Shown piece after piece: positions 15,790-25,402 of a DNA stretch of 64,000 bases (the stretch's first letter is position 1; each line of letters opens with the position of its first letter). A program made the translations under genes and the position numbers. The notes below the pieces were generated by a model. It worked only from the letters and a program-made list of their open reading frames with translations. It had not been told where the DNA came from and did not search any database. This stretch comes from Synechococcus sp. PCC 7335 (GTDB lineage Bacteria; Cyanobacteriota; Cyanobacteriia; Phormidesmidales; Phormidesmidaceae). The stretch covers positions 1,230,354 through 1,294,353 of the forward strand of contig NZ_DS989904.1 of assembly GCF_000155595.1 (NCBI RefSeq). The letters are read 5' to 3'.

Positions 15790-16263
15790 ATGACTCGAAG
15801 TCTTATGAAGATAGATCTCTGTGCTGTACCGATTGAGACAGGTACGAACTATCCTGCCCCTTTTCGATTGGCTGTAGAGGGGCGATCGCGTCAAAGGGTC
15901 GGCAATGCCGCTGGCCTGACAAATTTTGGTGTCAACATCACAACACTTACACCCGGCAGTCAGTCAGCACTAAGACATTGGCATTCGGCTCAAGATGAAT
16001 TTGTCTATGTGACGCATGGTGAGCTAGTGCTAGTGACAGATGCTGGTGAGCAAGTAATCAAAGCCGGAGAGATGGCAGGGTTCGCCGCAGGTGTTGCCAA
16101 CGGACATCATTTGATTAATCGCTCTAGCTATCTGGCTACTTATCTAGAAATTGGCGATCGCACTACACCCGATCAAGTTGATTATCCAGATCAAGACTTG
16201 CAGTGTGTTCCTGTAGATGAAGGCGATAGAGTCTTTCTGCATAAAGACGGTCGAGCTTACTAG
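15790..16263 (+). CDS. Cupin domain protein
   Basis: 157 residues, ATG start. Single cupin domain: 'SALRHWHSAQDEFVYVTHGELVLVTDAG' carries the first metal-binding motif (H-x-H with Glu), followed by 'IKAGEMAGFAAGVANGHHLINRS', which carries the second. Related cyanobacterial and proteobacterial proteins are small cupins of unknown substrate. Probably co-transcribed with the GST 65 bp upstream. Converges with nadK, with about 55 bp between the stops containing a T-run (16303-16315) that could aid termination. Confidence 0.85.
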   Translation: MTRSLMKIDLCAVPIETGTNYPAPFRLAVEGRSRQRVGNAAGLTNFGVNITTLTPGSQSALRHWHSAQDEFVYVTHGELVLVTDAGEQVIKAGEMAGFAAGVANGHHLINRSSYLATYLEIGDRTTPDQVDYPDQDLQCVPVDEGDRVFLHKDGRAY

Positions 16264-16318
16264 TGGCAAAAAGCTCGTGCCGAAGAGTCAGATATTAAGG
16301 CAGGTTGTTTTTTTCTGT

Positions 16319-17248
16319 CTACTTTTGTCTCTGGCGGTGATTATTGAAGTAATTGACTCGCGCCCCTGCCCACTGCAGCTTGTTTCGTAGCGTCCGGTAA
16401 TAAGAATGATCCTTGCCTAGCAAGATAAACTTTGCCAAATGACTGGCCATACGTATATCGACCCTTTGTCCGGGCCAGATCGTAGTGGCTAATACGCCAT
16501 CAGCCCACAGCTTAGTATTTCCTTCAGGGTCAACAAGTGGCCAGACGCTGACAGTGCTACCGGGTGGCAGCACGATCGGGCGGCTAGATAAGCTCATCGG
16601 ACAGATTGGAGTCACAATCAATGCGTGCATACCTGGATGCACGATCGGGCCGTTAGCCGAAACCGTATAGCCTGTCGAACCGGTCGGTGTGCCAATAAGT
16701 AGACCATCTCCTTGATATTGATCGACCACCTCTCCATCTATCTCTACTTCTAGCGTAGAGGTAATCATGCGATTCGGAGAGGCCGGTTTCACACACATTT
16801 CATTAAGCGCAAAGTAGCGATCGCTCACCGGCTCAATGTTGTGGGATTCACCTTTGTGCGTTCTTGCTTGCAACATCATCCGTCGCTGCACCGCAAATTG
16901 ATCGCCTAGCAAGCGCTCCCATACCCGCTCAAAGTCGCCAATAACCTCCGACGAGTCTGCCAAAAAGCCAAGATGGCCCCCGATATTCACAGCCAAGATA
17001 GGAATATCATCCATTGCCAAGTGACGGGCAGCGGCTAGTGCGGTACCGTCTCCTCCTAACGCAACGGCAAGATCGATCGGCTGAGGCGTAGATTCTAGAA
17101 AAACAGGATAGGGGTTGTCTTGAGCACCACTCGGACCCATCATCACATTGGCGCCATGAGCTTCCAACTGCCGAGCACACTTATCGGCGCAGCTCTTACT
17201 ACGCTGGTTGCCAGCCTTGTATACAATAATGACTTGCTTGAGCTGCAC
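16319..17248 (-). CDS. nadK: NAD(+) kinase
   Basis: 309 residues, GTG start. It phosphorylates NAD to NADP. The diagnostic GGDGT lies at residues 65-69, followed by 'VNIGGHLGFLAD' and 'GDGLLIGTPTGSTGYTVSANGPIVHPG', the NADK signature. It begins 33 bp after the ndhE stop on the same strand and so reads as the last gene of the ndhAIGE cluster. Confidence 0.97.
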   Translation of the reverse strand: MQLKQVIIVYKAGNQRSKSCADKCARQLEAHGANVMMGPSGAQDNPYPVFLESTPQPIDLAVALGGDGTALAAARHLAMDDIPILAVNIGGHLGFLADSSEVIGDFERVWERLLGDQFAVQRRMMLQARTHKGESHNIEPVSDRYFALNEMCVKPASPNRMITSTLEVEIDGEVVDQYQGDGLLIGTPTGSTGYTVSANGPIVHPGMHALIVTPICPMSLSSRPIVLPPGSTVSVWPLVDPEGNTKLWADGVLATTIWPGQRVDIRMASHLAKFILLGKDHSYYRTLRNKLQWAGARVNYFNNHRQRQK

Positions 17249-17281
17249 AGCGCTCCCTAGTTTCTACCAGCCGAATGACAA

Positions 17282-17587
17282 CTACCACTTAAGTAGATTG
17301 AACTGCTCCATATCAACGGTGTCACGATTGCGATAGATAGATAGCACGATAGCTAGACCCACAGCAGCTTCAGCAGCAGCGATCGTAATTACAAAAACTG
17401 CGAACACCTGCCCTTTAATCCCATCTGGATCAAGATAGTTCGAGAAGGCCATTAGATTGATATTGACCGCATTCAGCATCAGCTCAATAGACATTAATAC
17501 TCGAATGACGTTGCGGCTGATGACCAGACCATAGACACCAATACAAAATAAGGCCGCTGCCAATATTAGAAAATACTCAAGTTGCAT
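17282..17587 (-). CDS. ndhE: NAD(P)H-quinone oxidoreductase subunit 4L (NuoK-type)
   Basis: 101 residues, ATG start. Three membrane segments: '[19 protein letters not shown]', '[21 protein letters not shown]' (with the conserved intramembrane Glu of proton-pumping NuoK) and '[25 protein letters not shown]' (second conserved Glu). Part of the thylakoid NDH-1 complex for respiration and cyclic electron flow. Last ndh gene of the cluster. Confidence 0.97.
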   Translation of the reverse strand: MQLEYFLILAAALFCIGVYGLVISRNVIRVLMSIELMLNAVNINLMAFSNYLDPDGIKGQVFAVFVITIAAAEAAVGLAIVLSIYRNRDTVDMEQFNLLKW

Positions 17588-17682
17588 AGGAAGAGATATA
17601 TTTGGGAAATTGTCTAAATCCGTCAGCTACCGTACTAAAGCACTGACAAAAGGCCACCACCAAGAAGCGACTAACAAAAAGG

Positions 17683-18309
17683 CTATTCGTTCGGCCGGCC
17701 CGCAGCAACCAGCTCGCGAGGTTTTTCAGGAAGCGTAAGCGCTTCTGTAGGTGCAATTAGCTCATCTGGAATGTACTCGCGTCGCGCCAAGATAATCGCT
17801 CCAACTAGCGCAATCAACAGCAATACAGATGCCAGCTCAAAAGGCAACAAGTAATCACTAAAGAAGTGCTGACCGATCACCTCAATTGCCTTATCCCCAG
17901 CGGCAGGTGCACTAGAAATAGCCCATGGATGAGAAAGCACCATCGTACTTAGCAATCCAAATAACCCTGCACAAACTGCGCCGGTTGCAGCTTTTCCAAT
18001 CCAGGCATTCTTGACTTCAATAAAATCTTCTTGCTTATTGACCAGCATGATTCCAAACAAAATCAGCACATTGACTGCACCTACATAAATCAGTACCTGT
18101 GCTGCTGCTACAAACCCAGCATTGAGCAAGATATAAAAGCCAGCAATGCTAATAAATACTAGGCCCAATAGAAAAGCTGAGTACACAATACTAGAGAGCA
18201 GCACAACGCCTAGCGCCCCAACTACCATAATTAGACCTAGCAGTCCAAAAGAGACAACCTGTACTCCTTCTGCCAAGCTAAACGGCGCAGAATCTAAAGC
18301 CAATATCAA
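17683..18309 (-). CDS. ndhG: NAD(P)H-quinone oxidoreductase subunit 6 (NuoJ-type)
   Basis: 208 residues. The start is TTG at 18309, backed by an AGGAG nine bases upstream. Five membrane segments, including 'AAQVLIYVGAVNVLILFGIMLVNK', the NuoJ hallmark with its pi-bulge region. The C-terminal tail is hydrophilic. Membrane arm subunit of NDH-1. Sits between ndhI and ndhE on the same strand. Confidence 0.95.
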   Translation of the reverse strand: MILALDSAPFSLAEGVQVVSFGLLGLIMVVGALGVVLLSSIVYSAFLLGLVFISIAGFYILLNAGFVAAAQVLIYVGAVNVLILFGIMLVNKQEDFIEVKNAWIGKAATGAVCAGLFGLLSTMVLSHPWAISSAPAAGDKAIEVIGQHFFSDYLLPFELASVLLLIALVGAIILARREYIPDELIAPTEALTLPEKPRELVAAGRPNE

Positions 18310-18400
18310 AATGATGTTCTCCTCTCAATACACATATCGAATACAGACGTTGACCAAACACTACTAAACTGAACCACAAGTGAGCCGCAAACGTATTCAG

Positions 18401-19039
18401 CTAGTTCTCTGTGGCGCTCTTTGCAGGGTCTTTTGCAGAGTCCTCTTTGGCCTGCTGCGCTTCCATTTCTGCCAAAATATCTTTGGGCAACCTGCCTGCT
18501 CTTTGACTGCCTACTGGCAGATCATGGGGGTCCATCACACCCTTGGGCAAGTAGGCAAACTCACGCATCGGCGTCACCATTGGATCGTTAGTGACTTTGT
18601 AGGGCAGACGGCCTAAAGCGACGTTGTCATAATTCAGATCATGTCGATCGTAGGCTGAGAGCTCGTATTCTTCTGTCATCGACAGGCAGTTAGTTGGACA
18701 ATACTCGACACAGTTACCGCAAAAGATGCACACCCCAAAGTCGATACTGTAGTGGTTAAGCACCTTCTTCTTCGCTGCTTTATTAAATTCCCAATCGACT
18801 ACCGGTAAGTTAATGGGGCAAACCCGCACACAGACTTCGCAAGCAATACACTTGTCGAATTCGAAGTGAATACGGCCTCGATAGCGCTCAGACGGAATCA
18901 CCTTCTCGTATGGGTACTGAACCGTTACCGGGCGACGCTTCATGTGATCAAAAGTTACAGAGAGCCCTTGCCCGATAAACTTTGCTGCCTGGGCCGTTTC
19001 TTTAGCGTAGTCACCAACTTGTTTTAAGAAGTTCAACAT
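18401..19039 (-). CDS. ndhI: NAD(P)H-quinone oxidoreductase subunit I (2x4Fe-4S)
   Basis: 212 residues, ATG start. Two ferredoxin-type clusters: Cys64-67-70-74 in '[12 protein letters not shown]' and Cys104-107-110-114 in '[12 protein letters not shown]'. These carry electrons toward plastoquinone in the NDH-1 peripheral arm. The N-terminal amphipathic part anchors it to the membrane arm, and the C-terminal tail is acidic and variable. Third-strand order ndhA-ndhI-ndhG-ndhE is the standard cyanobacterial arrangement. Confidence 0.97.
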   Translation of the reverse strand: MLNFLKQVGDYAKETAQAAKFIGQGLSVTFDHMKRRPVTVQYPYEKVIPSERYRGRIHFEFDKCIACEVCVRVCPINLPVVDWEFNKAAKKKVLNHYSIDFGVCIFCGNCVEYCPTNCLSMTEEYELSAYDRHDLNYDNVALGRLPYKVTNDPMVTPMREFAYLPKGVMDPHDLPVGSQRAGRLPKDILAEMEAQQAKEDSAKDPAKSATEN

Positions 19040-19140
19040 GGCACGAAGTCTAGATAGGTAAGCAGTAGAAAAAAGAAGGCGATAAGCAGTCGAGTGAAAG
19101 CACTAATGCTAGTCGACATTAGCGAGCGTCAACACTAGGT

Positions 19141-20259
19141 TTAGCCGCCGAACGCGCCTGGAAACGTCAGCTTAAGTCCAGCGGTTGCTAGTAAGTTTAC
19201 TAAAGCAATTGGGAGTAGAAACTTCCAGCCCAGATCAAGCAGCTGGTCAATCCTAACGCGAGGCACCGTCCATCTAAGCAAGATAGTCAGAAATACCAGC
19301 AAATATGCCTTGATCATTGTCATCACGATCCCTAAGGCTGCCGTCAGAATCTGTACCCAGGCCACGTTGGCATCAATTCCTAGCAGTGCCGTGATGCTCT
19401 CAACTGGTACAGGAAAGCTCCAACCGCCTAGATATAGCACTGATACAATCAGCGCAGATAGCATCAGGTTGACGTAAGAGCCTACATAGAACAGACCAAA
19501 CTTCATCCCGGTGTATTCAGTTTGGTAGCCTGCTACTAGCTCTTCCTCTGCTTCAGGTAGATCAAAGGGGAGACGTTCGCACTCTGCTAAGGCAGAGATC
19601 CAAAAGATGACGAATCCTACCGGCTGCCGCCAGATATTCCAACTCAAGATGCCATAGCCAGATTGCTGATTGACAATGTCAATTGTGCTTAGTCCATTGG
19701 ACATCATTACAACTGCTAGAACAGCGAGTGCAAGTGGAATCTCGTAACTAATTGACTGAGCTGCGGCGCGTAAGCCGCCCAGTAAAGAGTACTTATTGTT
19801 CGAAGAATAGCCGGCCATCAATAGCCCAATGGGCGTGATGCTCGAAAGAGAGATCCATAGAAAGATGCCAATACCCAAGTCGGTGATAACCAGATTTTGA
19901 CCAAATGGAACGATTAGAAAAGACAGAAAGACGGGAATGACTACGACCGCAGGACCGATTATAAAGAGCCAAGGGTCTGCTTTGGCAGGCGTAATATCAG
20001 CTTTAAAGATAAGCTTGACTCCGTCTGCTACAGCCTGCAGCGCACCTAATGGGCCAATATACTCAGGACCAACCCGCTGCTGTGCGGCTGCGGAAATTTT
20101 TCGCTCTAGCCAAACGCAAATAAAAATGCTGACTGTTGCCACAATCAGCATAAGTAACATCGGCAGTGGAATCCAAACTGTTTTGGCTGCGCCTGTCGGC
20201 AGACCCAAATCTATCAGTGCTTGAACGAAGGTCCCTTGAAGGTCAATCCCTGGAGTCAT
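19141..20259 (-). CDS. ndhA: NAD(P)H-quinone oxidoreductase subunit 1 (NuoH-type)
   Basis: 372 residues, ATG start. Eight or more membrane segments, with the conserved '[36 protein letters not shown]' quinone-chamber loop and '[33 protein letters not shown]'. It forms the quinone channel of NDH-1. First gene of the ndhAIGE-nadK unit. The 400-bp upstream spacer carries a terminator and several inverted repeats belonging to the gltA 3' side. Confidence 0.97.
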   Translation of the reverse strand: MTPGIDLQGTFVQALIDLGLPTGAAKTVWIPLPMLLMLIVATVSIFICVWLERKISAAAQQRVGPEYIGPLGALQAVADGVKLIFKADITPAKADPWLFIIGPAVVVIPVFLSFLIVPFGQNLVITDLGIGIFLWISLSSITPIGLLMAGYSSNNKYSLLGGLRAAAQSISYEIPLALAVLAVVMMSNGLSTIDIVNQQSGYGILSWNIWRQPVGFVIFWISALAECERLPFDLPEAEEELVAGYQTEYTGMKFGLFYVGSYVNLMLSALIVSVLYLGGWSFPVPVESITALLGIDANVAWVQILTAALGIVMTMIKAYLLVFLTILLRWTVPRVRIDQLLDLGWKFLLPIALVNLLATAGLKLTFPGAFGG

Positions 20260-20404
20260 GCTAATAAAAGACGTTTTGCGGTGTCTAGATACATTGCTTT
20301 AACAGATTCTAACGCTTAATCAACTTCTATACGCTCTATCTATATTGCAAACACGACCTAGAGCGATAGATAAAGCCTATGACCCTAATAAAAGTAGTCG
20401 ACAA

Positions 20405-20433
20405 TAAAACCCCTTCGGCAAATGCCGAAGGGG
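20405..20433 (-). terminator. Rho-independent terminator downstream of gltA
   Basis: A perfect 10-bp stem CCCCTTCGGC/GCCGAAGGGG (20410-20419 and 20424-20433) with an AAAT loop, followed on the minus strand by TTTTATTGT. It lies 225 bp after the gltA stop and separates it from ndhA. Confidence 0.9.
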
Positions 20434-20460
20434 CTGGAGTTCCTGAAAATCGTCACTGGA

Positions 20461-20519
20461 TACATAGTCTATGTAGTCTTGGAAATTGTAAAGGGGGGTG
20501 ATGCCCATCACCGGGTGAT
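20461..20519. repeat. Two small palindromic motifs in the gltA-ndhA spacer
   Basis: TACATA-gtc-TATGTA at 20461-20475 is a perfect dyad. At 20497-20519 the words GGTGAT-gccc-ATCACC-g-GGTGAT alternate, so the middle arm can pair with either neighbour. Operator or RNA switch-like role is speculative. Confidence 0.7.
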
Positions 20520-20542
20520 TATGCTAGAAGACTAGGGCTTTA

Positions 20543-20620
20543 CACCGTTGAACTTTGGACTTGAGAACTCTGTACTCGAACTGTACTCGCACTGTCGCTA
20601 AGGAGCCGCGTTCAACGGTG
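20543..20620. repeat. 11-bp inverted repeat with 56-nt loop
   Basis: CACCGTTGAAC (20543-20553) and GTTCAACGGTG (20610-20620) are exact reverse complements. They lie 38 bp beyond the gltA stop and could close a structured 3' UTR or small RNA. Confidence 0.8.
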
Positions 20621-20657
20621 GAGTCGTCGCGATATAAAGGACTGAGCGATATAGGGA

Positions 20658-21818
20658 CTATTTGTCCCAAATATCGGGTCTTTTATCGATAGGGAGGTAG
20701 GGCTGCGCATGTAAGCCTTCGTATATCTGGGTGGGGCGAAAGATTCTGTTTGTACTGATTTGTTCTTTCCAGTGAGCTAGCCAGCCAGCCACACGTGCGA
20801 TCGCAAAGATTGGCGTAAATAGATCGGACGGAATTCCTAGCTTGCGATACACCAGTCCAGAATAGAAGTCCACATTAGGATAGACTCCCTTGTGGCCCAG
20901 TTTTTCTTCCACCACCAGCTCCAGCTCTAGCGCAATATCGTAATAGGCATCACGGCCAACTTTCTCAAATAGCTGTTCGACCAGTCCCTGTAGAATGACT
21001 GCCCTGGGGTCTTTTACCTTATACACCCGGTGACCAAAGCCCATAATCTTCTCACGGTTGGCAATTCGCGCGTCGATATAGGGCCGCACGTTATCGACAG
21101 AGCCAATTTCCTCTAGCATAGCGATCACCTCTTCGTTAGCCCCGCCGTGCAGCGGCCCTGCTAATGTGCCGACCGCAGAGGCTACCACCGCATAGGGATC
21201 GGTTAGGGTAGAAGCTGTCACCATCGCAGAGAAGGTAGAGGCATTGATAGTATGCTCAGCGTGCAAGATTAAGCACACATCAAAAATCCTCGCGGATAGG
21301 GCATCTGGCACCCTTTCATTGAGCATATATAGAAAATTGGAGGCATAGTCGAGATCGTCTCTGGGCTGAACGGGATCATTCCCTTTACGCATCAGTTCAA
21401 AAGCAGCCACCATTGTCGGAATCTTCGCCAGCAGTCGGACAACTGCATTTTGTACATAGGCAGGATCATTCAGCTCTCGCTTAGAGTGGAATAGACCCAA
21501 TGCGGCGGCGCATGCCTGTAATGCATCCATCGGATGACCGCTTTCTGGAAAGCATTTCATCATGTCTCGAATGCGATACTTCAGCCGACGGTGATATTGA
21601 ACTTCGTGTTTAAAAACGTCTAGTTCGGCCTGAGTTGGTAATCCGCCCCAAATCAATAGGTAAGAGCTTTCTAAAAAAGTGCTACTGCGAGCAAGGTCCT
21701 CTATTTTGATGCCGCGATACTCTAGTATTCCACTCTTACCGTCTACATGGCTAATACTCGACTGCGTAGCTGGAACCCCTTCTAAGCCTGGTCGGTATTG
21801 GTGTAGCATCGTTGTCAT
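20658..21818 (-). CDS. gltA: Citrate synthase
   Basis: 386 residues from the ATG at 21818, which has AGGA nine bases upstream; an in-frame TTG at 21851 would add 11. It condenses oxaloacetate and acetyl-CoA. Catalytic segments are clear: 'HAEHTINASTFSA', 'GPLHGGANEEVIAML' and 'MGFGHRVYK' (the His pair), then 'GVYPNVDFYSG' (the Asp). 'PGLEGVPATQSSIS' at the N-terminus marks the short type II-like form. It follows the DHH gene by 63 bp on the same strand. Terminator at 20405-20433. Confidence 0.97.
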   Translation of the reverse strand: MTTMLHQYRPGLEGVPATQSSISHVDGKSGILEYRGIKIEDLARSSTFLESSYLLIWGGLPTQAELDVFKHEVQYHRRLKYRIRDMMKCFPESGHPMDALQACAAALGLFHSKRELNDPAYVQNAVVRLLAKIPTMVAAFELMRKGNDPVQPRDDLDYASNFLYMLNERVPDALSARIFDVCLILHAEHTINASTFSAMVTASTLTDPYAVVASAVGTLAGPLHGGANEEVIAMLEEIGSVDNVRPYIDARIANREKIMGFGHRVYKVKDPRAVILQGLVEQLFEKVGRDAYYDIALELELVVEEKLGHKGVYPNVDFYSGLVYRKLGIPSDLFTPIFAIARVAGWLAHWKEQISTNRIFRPTQIYEGLHAQPYLPIDKRPDIWDK

Positions 21819-21881
21819 AGTGAGGGTCCTGATCGGGTCAGTCAAAGTCAATGCTTTTTTAGTATCTCACTACTCGGATTC

Positions 21882-23132
21882 CTAATCGGTATTTAGTACA
21901 CCGTTTTCAGGATTGACCAACCGCTGCAGCTTTTGCTTGATTTGCTTGTCGAACACTTCCCATTTCTGGCGGTTGTAGTCGCTATTTTCATAGTAGCCAG
22001 ACAGAAAGCCAATCGGAATCTCAAAGCCGCCTGCCATAGAACGTCCGCCTCCAAAAAACCGTCCGTGATTGTCTTGGCCTAAAGCTTCTTTGATAAATTC
22101 ATCTGGATCAAGCGTAATCTTGTTCGTTCTTAAAGAGCCTACGACCAGCTCTTTTTCCTCGTCCTCGTCATGAACGATGCCGTAGACAACCGCTGTGTGA
22201 ACATTCTCCTCGGTCACTAAAAAATCTGCGGCTTGAGGGATGGCATCTCTATCTTCATAGCGAAGGTAGCCTACCCCGGCAATGGAGACACTGTTTTGTA
22301 TTTGACGGTTGCGCAGCGATCGCTCGATCACATCCATTACCCGACGCGATCGTGAAGCTTGCAGCACTGCGCTCAATAGCTGCGCGTCGTAGTATTTACT
22401 TAAGAAAGCTGCCGCTAAAAAATCAGGCTCCGATGCTTGCAGGAGGTGACTTGTATCAGAACGTAGTCCATGCATCAGCGCCGTCGCACACTTCACATGG
22501 TTATCATTACTGCGATCTAGCTGAACAATTCCAGAGCGCAAGTACTCAGTCATGATCGTCGCTGTTGCATGGATATCTGGTCGGATATCAATGAGTTCAC
22601 CCAAAAGCTTCCCCTGCGGGGCGTGATGATCGACAACAAGCAACAGCGGGAGTTCGGCGTCTTGAACTTTTTTGGTCAGGTGACTAGTTGTGCCCTGCGT
22701 ATCCACTAAAACGTAGCCCTGATATTCAGACAGATCAGGCGTGTCTTTCGCACCCACTGGCCACCGTTTTGCTGGCAGATTGGTCAGCTTGACTAGAGCG
22801 ATGTTTTCTTGATGGCTAAGGGTCCCTGAGTAGTAGATATCGCATTGGATGTTGTAGGCATTTGCCATCAAACGGTAAGCCCAAGCCGAAGATAGCGCAT
22901 CAGGATCAGGAAAGTCTTGCAAGAGAACGATCTGATGGGTACCGCTATGCTTTTTTAGTAGCTTTTCGAGTGCTTCTGTAGGGTTACTTTCAAATCCAGC
23001 CGCACGACGCAATTTGTCTGTCTGGCCAGCTGTCACTGAGTCCGTTGCTTTTGAAGCAAGCGTACCTGTCACTGATGATTCATCGGTGCTAAGAGGTTGC
23101 CTATCTTTTGATAAAGTGCCTTCGTCTAACAA
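21882..23132 (-). CDS. DHH superfamily phosphoesterase (NrnA-like)
   Basis: 416 residues. The start is TTG at 23132 by default, and a later start is possible because the first 55 residues are low-complexity. DHH motifs: 'LLQDFPDPDALSSAWAYRL' (metal-binding Asp residues), 'GYVLVDTQG', the eponymous 'LVVDHHAPQG', then C-terminal DHHA1 'FFGGGRSMAGGFEIPIGFLSG'. The family includes nanoRNases, pAp phosphatases and cyclic dinucleotide phosphodiesterases. Which activity applies here cannot be told. Upstream of gltA by 63 bp on the same strand. Confidence 0.9.
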   Translation of the reverse strand: MLDEGTLSKDRQPLSTDESSVTGTLASKATDSVTAGQTDKLRRAAGFESNPTEALEKLLKKHSGTHQIVLLQDFPDPDALSSAWAYRLMANAYNIQCDIYYSGTLSHQENIALVKLTNLPAKRWPVGAKDTPDLSEYQGYVLVDTQGTTSHLTKKVQDAELPLLLVVDHHAPQGKLLGELIDIRPDIHATATIMTEYLRSGIVQLDRSNDNHVKCATALMHGLRSDTSHLLQASEPDFLAAAFLSKYYDAQLLSAVLQASRSRRVMDVIERSLRNRQIQNSVSIAGVGYLRYEDRDAIPQAADFLVTEENVHTAVVYGIVHDEDEEKELVVGSLRTNKITLDPDEFIKEALGQDNHGRFFGGGRSMAGGFEIPIGFLSGYYENSDYNRQKWEVFDKQIKQKLQRLVNPENGVLNTD

Positions 23133-23519
23133 AGTGCTTCTAGGGGAGTGACGTTTACAGTAATCTAATAGTCTTTTATTCTGACGGATATGAGCGCAGA
23201 TAGATAGTGGGGTTTATGGCCTGTTTTGTTTATGGCTATCAGTCCTTGCGTTCGTAGTACTTTTAGGTTCTTCTCTACAGGTGCAAGTACCTAGGTTAAG
23301 TAATTTCTGTTCAGGTCACTTACTGTTTAAGTCACTTAGAGCCAAGCTGCTGAGGAGATACCTCAAATAAAAGAGCAAGAGATCTAAACAAGCAAGAGAT
23401 CTAAACAAAAGAGCGGCAGCTCTAAGGATGGTAGTTGTTGATAGCGCGGTTGTATATAAGTGTGACTATGCTCATTTTAACCAACGCTACTAATTGATGC
23501 TGTTGAGTTTTAAGGCTGT
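23133..23519. other. Gene-free spacer with a 2 x 17-bp repeat
   Basis: Holds the upstream region of the DHH gene and the 3' side of the HNH gene. An exact 17-bp duplication agcaagagatctaaaca lies at 23374-23407, and a gtcactta-containing near-repeat at about 23311-23338. Nothing else is seen. Confidence 0.7.
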
Positions 23520-24020
23520 TTAGTTTAATCCAATCACATATCTACGCCATTCTTGATGGACACCACCACGTACGTGCCTAGATATTTCAAAATACAGGCT
23601 ACTGTGTGGTTTTCGCGGTTGGTTCGCTAAGGGCATTTCGGCTTCTCTGGGAGTGCGGCTACCTTTTTTGACGTTGCAGCGTACGCAGGCACTAACAATA
23701 TTTTCCCATGAATCGCCACCCCCGCGTGATCTAGGAATGACGTGATCTAATGTTAATGTCTCACCTGTATAGCCGCAGTATTGACAAGAGTGGTTATCAC
23801 GATGGAGTAGATTGCGGCGGGTTAGGGGAATGTCTTTGTAGGGGATGCGAACGTAGTGGCGTAATCGAATGACGGTAGGCAATGGAAAGTCGGGATAAAT
23901 CTGTTCCTCTCGCTGCTCAATCTGCTCAGCTTTGCCCTTAATGATGAGCACAACCGCACGTCGCCAACTGGTAATGTTTAGCGGTTCATAGGAGGCATTT
24001 AAAACGAGAACCTTACTCAT
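23520..24020 (-). CDS. HNH endonuclease family protein
   Basis: 166 residues, ATG start. The HNH/beta-beta-alpha-Me motif is complete: zinc Cys pair 'CQYCG', 'LTLDHVIPRSRGG' (His), 'SWENIVSACVRCNVKKGSRTP' (Asn and second Cys pair). The N-terminal 'VLVLNASYEPLNITSWRRAVVLIIKGKAEQIE' is typical of the free-standing HNH proteins that nearly all cyanobacteria carry. Their biological role is unclear and they need not be mobile. Isolated, transcribed away from alr. Confidence 0.9.
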   Translation of the reverse strand: MSKVLVLNASYEPLNITSWRRAVVLIIKGKAEQIEQREEQIYPDFPLPTVIRLRHYVRIPYKDIPLTRRNLLHRDNHSCQYCGYTGETLTLDHVIPRSRGGGDSWENIVSACVRCNVKKGSRTPREAEMPLANQPRKPHSSLYFEISRHVRGGVHQEWRRYVIGLN

Positions 24021-24162
24021 GTACTAGTACGCCAAATCCTGAATAGATAGTAGCATAGCCAAGGAATTCCGAAGGTTTGAGCGCTGCTACACTGGTTTCC
24101 TGAAAGAATCCATCCACTTTTTCACGGGTTCTTTTCATTCCTTTCATTCTTTTGAGGTCGCT

Positions 24163-25362
24163 ATGCTGAGCTGGGAGGCAACACCTGCACTATCACCTAT
24201 GCGCTGTGCCAGGGCTTGGGTCGAAATCAACCTAACGGCGCTAGCCCATAATGTGAAGGTACTCAAAGCAATGTTGCCAAAGGGTACTGATTTGCTCTCT
24301 GTGGTTAAGGCTGATGCGTATGGCCACGGGGCGGTGATGGTTGCTGATGTGGCGATCGCGGCTGGTACAACTTGGCTAGGCGTAGCGACGGTGCCGGAGG
24401 GAATAGAACTGAGGCAGGCAGGCATCGACGTGCCTATCCTAGTAATGGGCGCGGTGAATGACTCGGCGGAAGTCAGGGCGATCGCGCATTGGAATTTACA
24501 GCCAGTTATTGTCAATCCCAAACAAGCCTTGGTCTTTTCTGAGACGCTAAAGGACCAGCGCACGCCCGTTCAAGTTCACATCCAGCTAGATACCGGCATG
24601 TCGAGGCTTGGCTTTAGCTGGCAGCGAGCTGTAGAATTCGTCCGCTTTGTTCGTCAGCTACCTTATCTAGAAACGGTTGGTCTTTGCTCTCATTTTGCGA
24701 CTGCTGATAGCCTCGACCAGACAGTAATGCGATTGCAGCACGACCGATTTAAGCAGGCGATCGCTCGGCTCAAACAAGAAAGCCTTCTTCCCGTTCGGCT
24801 CCACATTGCTAACTCTGCTGCTGCCTTAATAGCACCAACGTTTCACTACGATATGGTGCGCATGGGGTTAGCTACCTACGGACTCTATCCTGCACCACAC
24901 CTAAGGGATAAGCTCAAAGTTGAGCTACAGCCAGTTCTAGAGCTTAAAGCTCGCATCACCCATATTAAGGAGATAGACGCTCACACAGGTGTCAGCTACA
25001 GCTATCAGTTCATTGCGCCTAAGTCGATGAAAATCGCAATTGTTGGTATTGGCTATGCGGACGGCGTTCCACGGATTCTCTCCAATAAAATGCAAGTCGT
25101 TGTCAACGAACAGCGAGTGAATCAAATTGGTGCAATCACAATGGATCAGCTCATAATTGATGTTTCAGACCTTGAAAGCGTTCAAGAAGGTGACATCGTT
25201 ACCCTCTTGGGGCGAACTCAATATCACTGCCTACACGCTGACGAGTGGGCCGAACTTGCCGGCACCATTTCTTGGGAAATCCTTTGTGGATTTAAACATC
25301 GCTTACCTAGAGTGACGCTATCAAACCAAGCCACCTCTCAAATTACCTCAAAATTTTGCTAG
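24163..25362 (+). CDS. alr: Alanine racemase
   Basis: 399 residues, ATG start with GAGG eight bases upstream. A PLP enzyme making D-Ala for peptidoglycan. The PLP lysine is K49 in 'SVVKADAYGHGAV'. 'QLDTGMSRLG' and 'LCSHFATAD' line the barrel, the catalytic Tyr is in 'GVSYSYQF' (about residue 279), and the C-terminal beta domain holds 'AIVGIGYADGVPR' and 'LLGR'. Slightly longer than typical at the N-terminus. trnS-GCT follows 40 bp after the stop. Confidence 0.95.
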   Translation: MLSWEATPALSPMRCARAWVEINLTALAHNVKVLKAMLPKGTDLLSVVKADAYGHGAVMVADVAIAAGTTWLGVATVPEGIELRQAGIDVPILVMGAVNDSAEVRAIAHWNLQPVIVNPKQALVFSETLKDQRTPVQVHIQLDTGMSRLGFSWQRAVEFVRFVRQLPYLETVGLCSHFATADSLDQTVMRLQHDRFKQAIARLKQESLLPVRLHIANSAAALIAPTFHYDMVRMGLATYGLYPAPHLRDKLKVELQPVLELKARITHIKEIDAHTGVSYSYQFIAPKSMKIAIVGIGYADGVPRILSNKMQVVVNEQRVNQIGAITMDQLIIDVSDLESVQEGDIVTLLGRTQYHCLHADEWAELAGTISWEILCGFKHRLPRVTLSNQATSQITSKFC

Positions 25363-25402
25363 AGCTTTCGCAGAGTTCTTGGTATTATGGTTGCTCACTC
25401 TA

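Larger units (their letters stand above)
20260..20657. other. Structured spacer between gltA and ndhA
   Basis: No gene. On the gltA transcript this holds, in order: an 11-bp inverted repeat with a 56-nt loop (20543-20620), a GGTGAT/ATCACC/GGTGAT triple (20497-20519), a TACATA-gtc-TATGTA palindrome (20461-20475), and a strong terminator (20410-20433). The ndhA promoter must lie in the last 140 bp before 20259. Confidence 0.7.

Noticed and set aside
23520..24020. HNH gene as part of a homing intron or defence system
   Set aside because: It is the stand-alone type widely conserved in cyanobacteria, with no flanking split gene.
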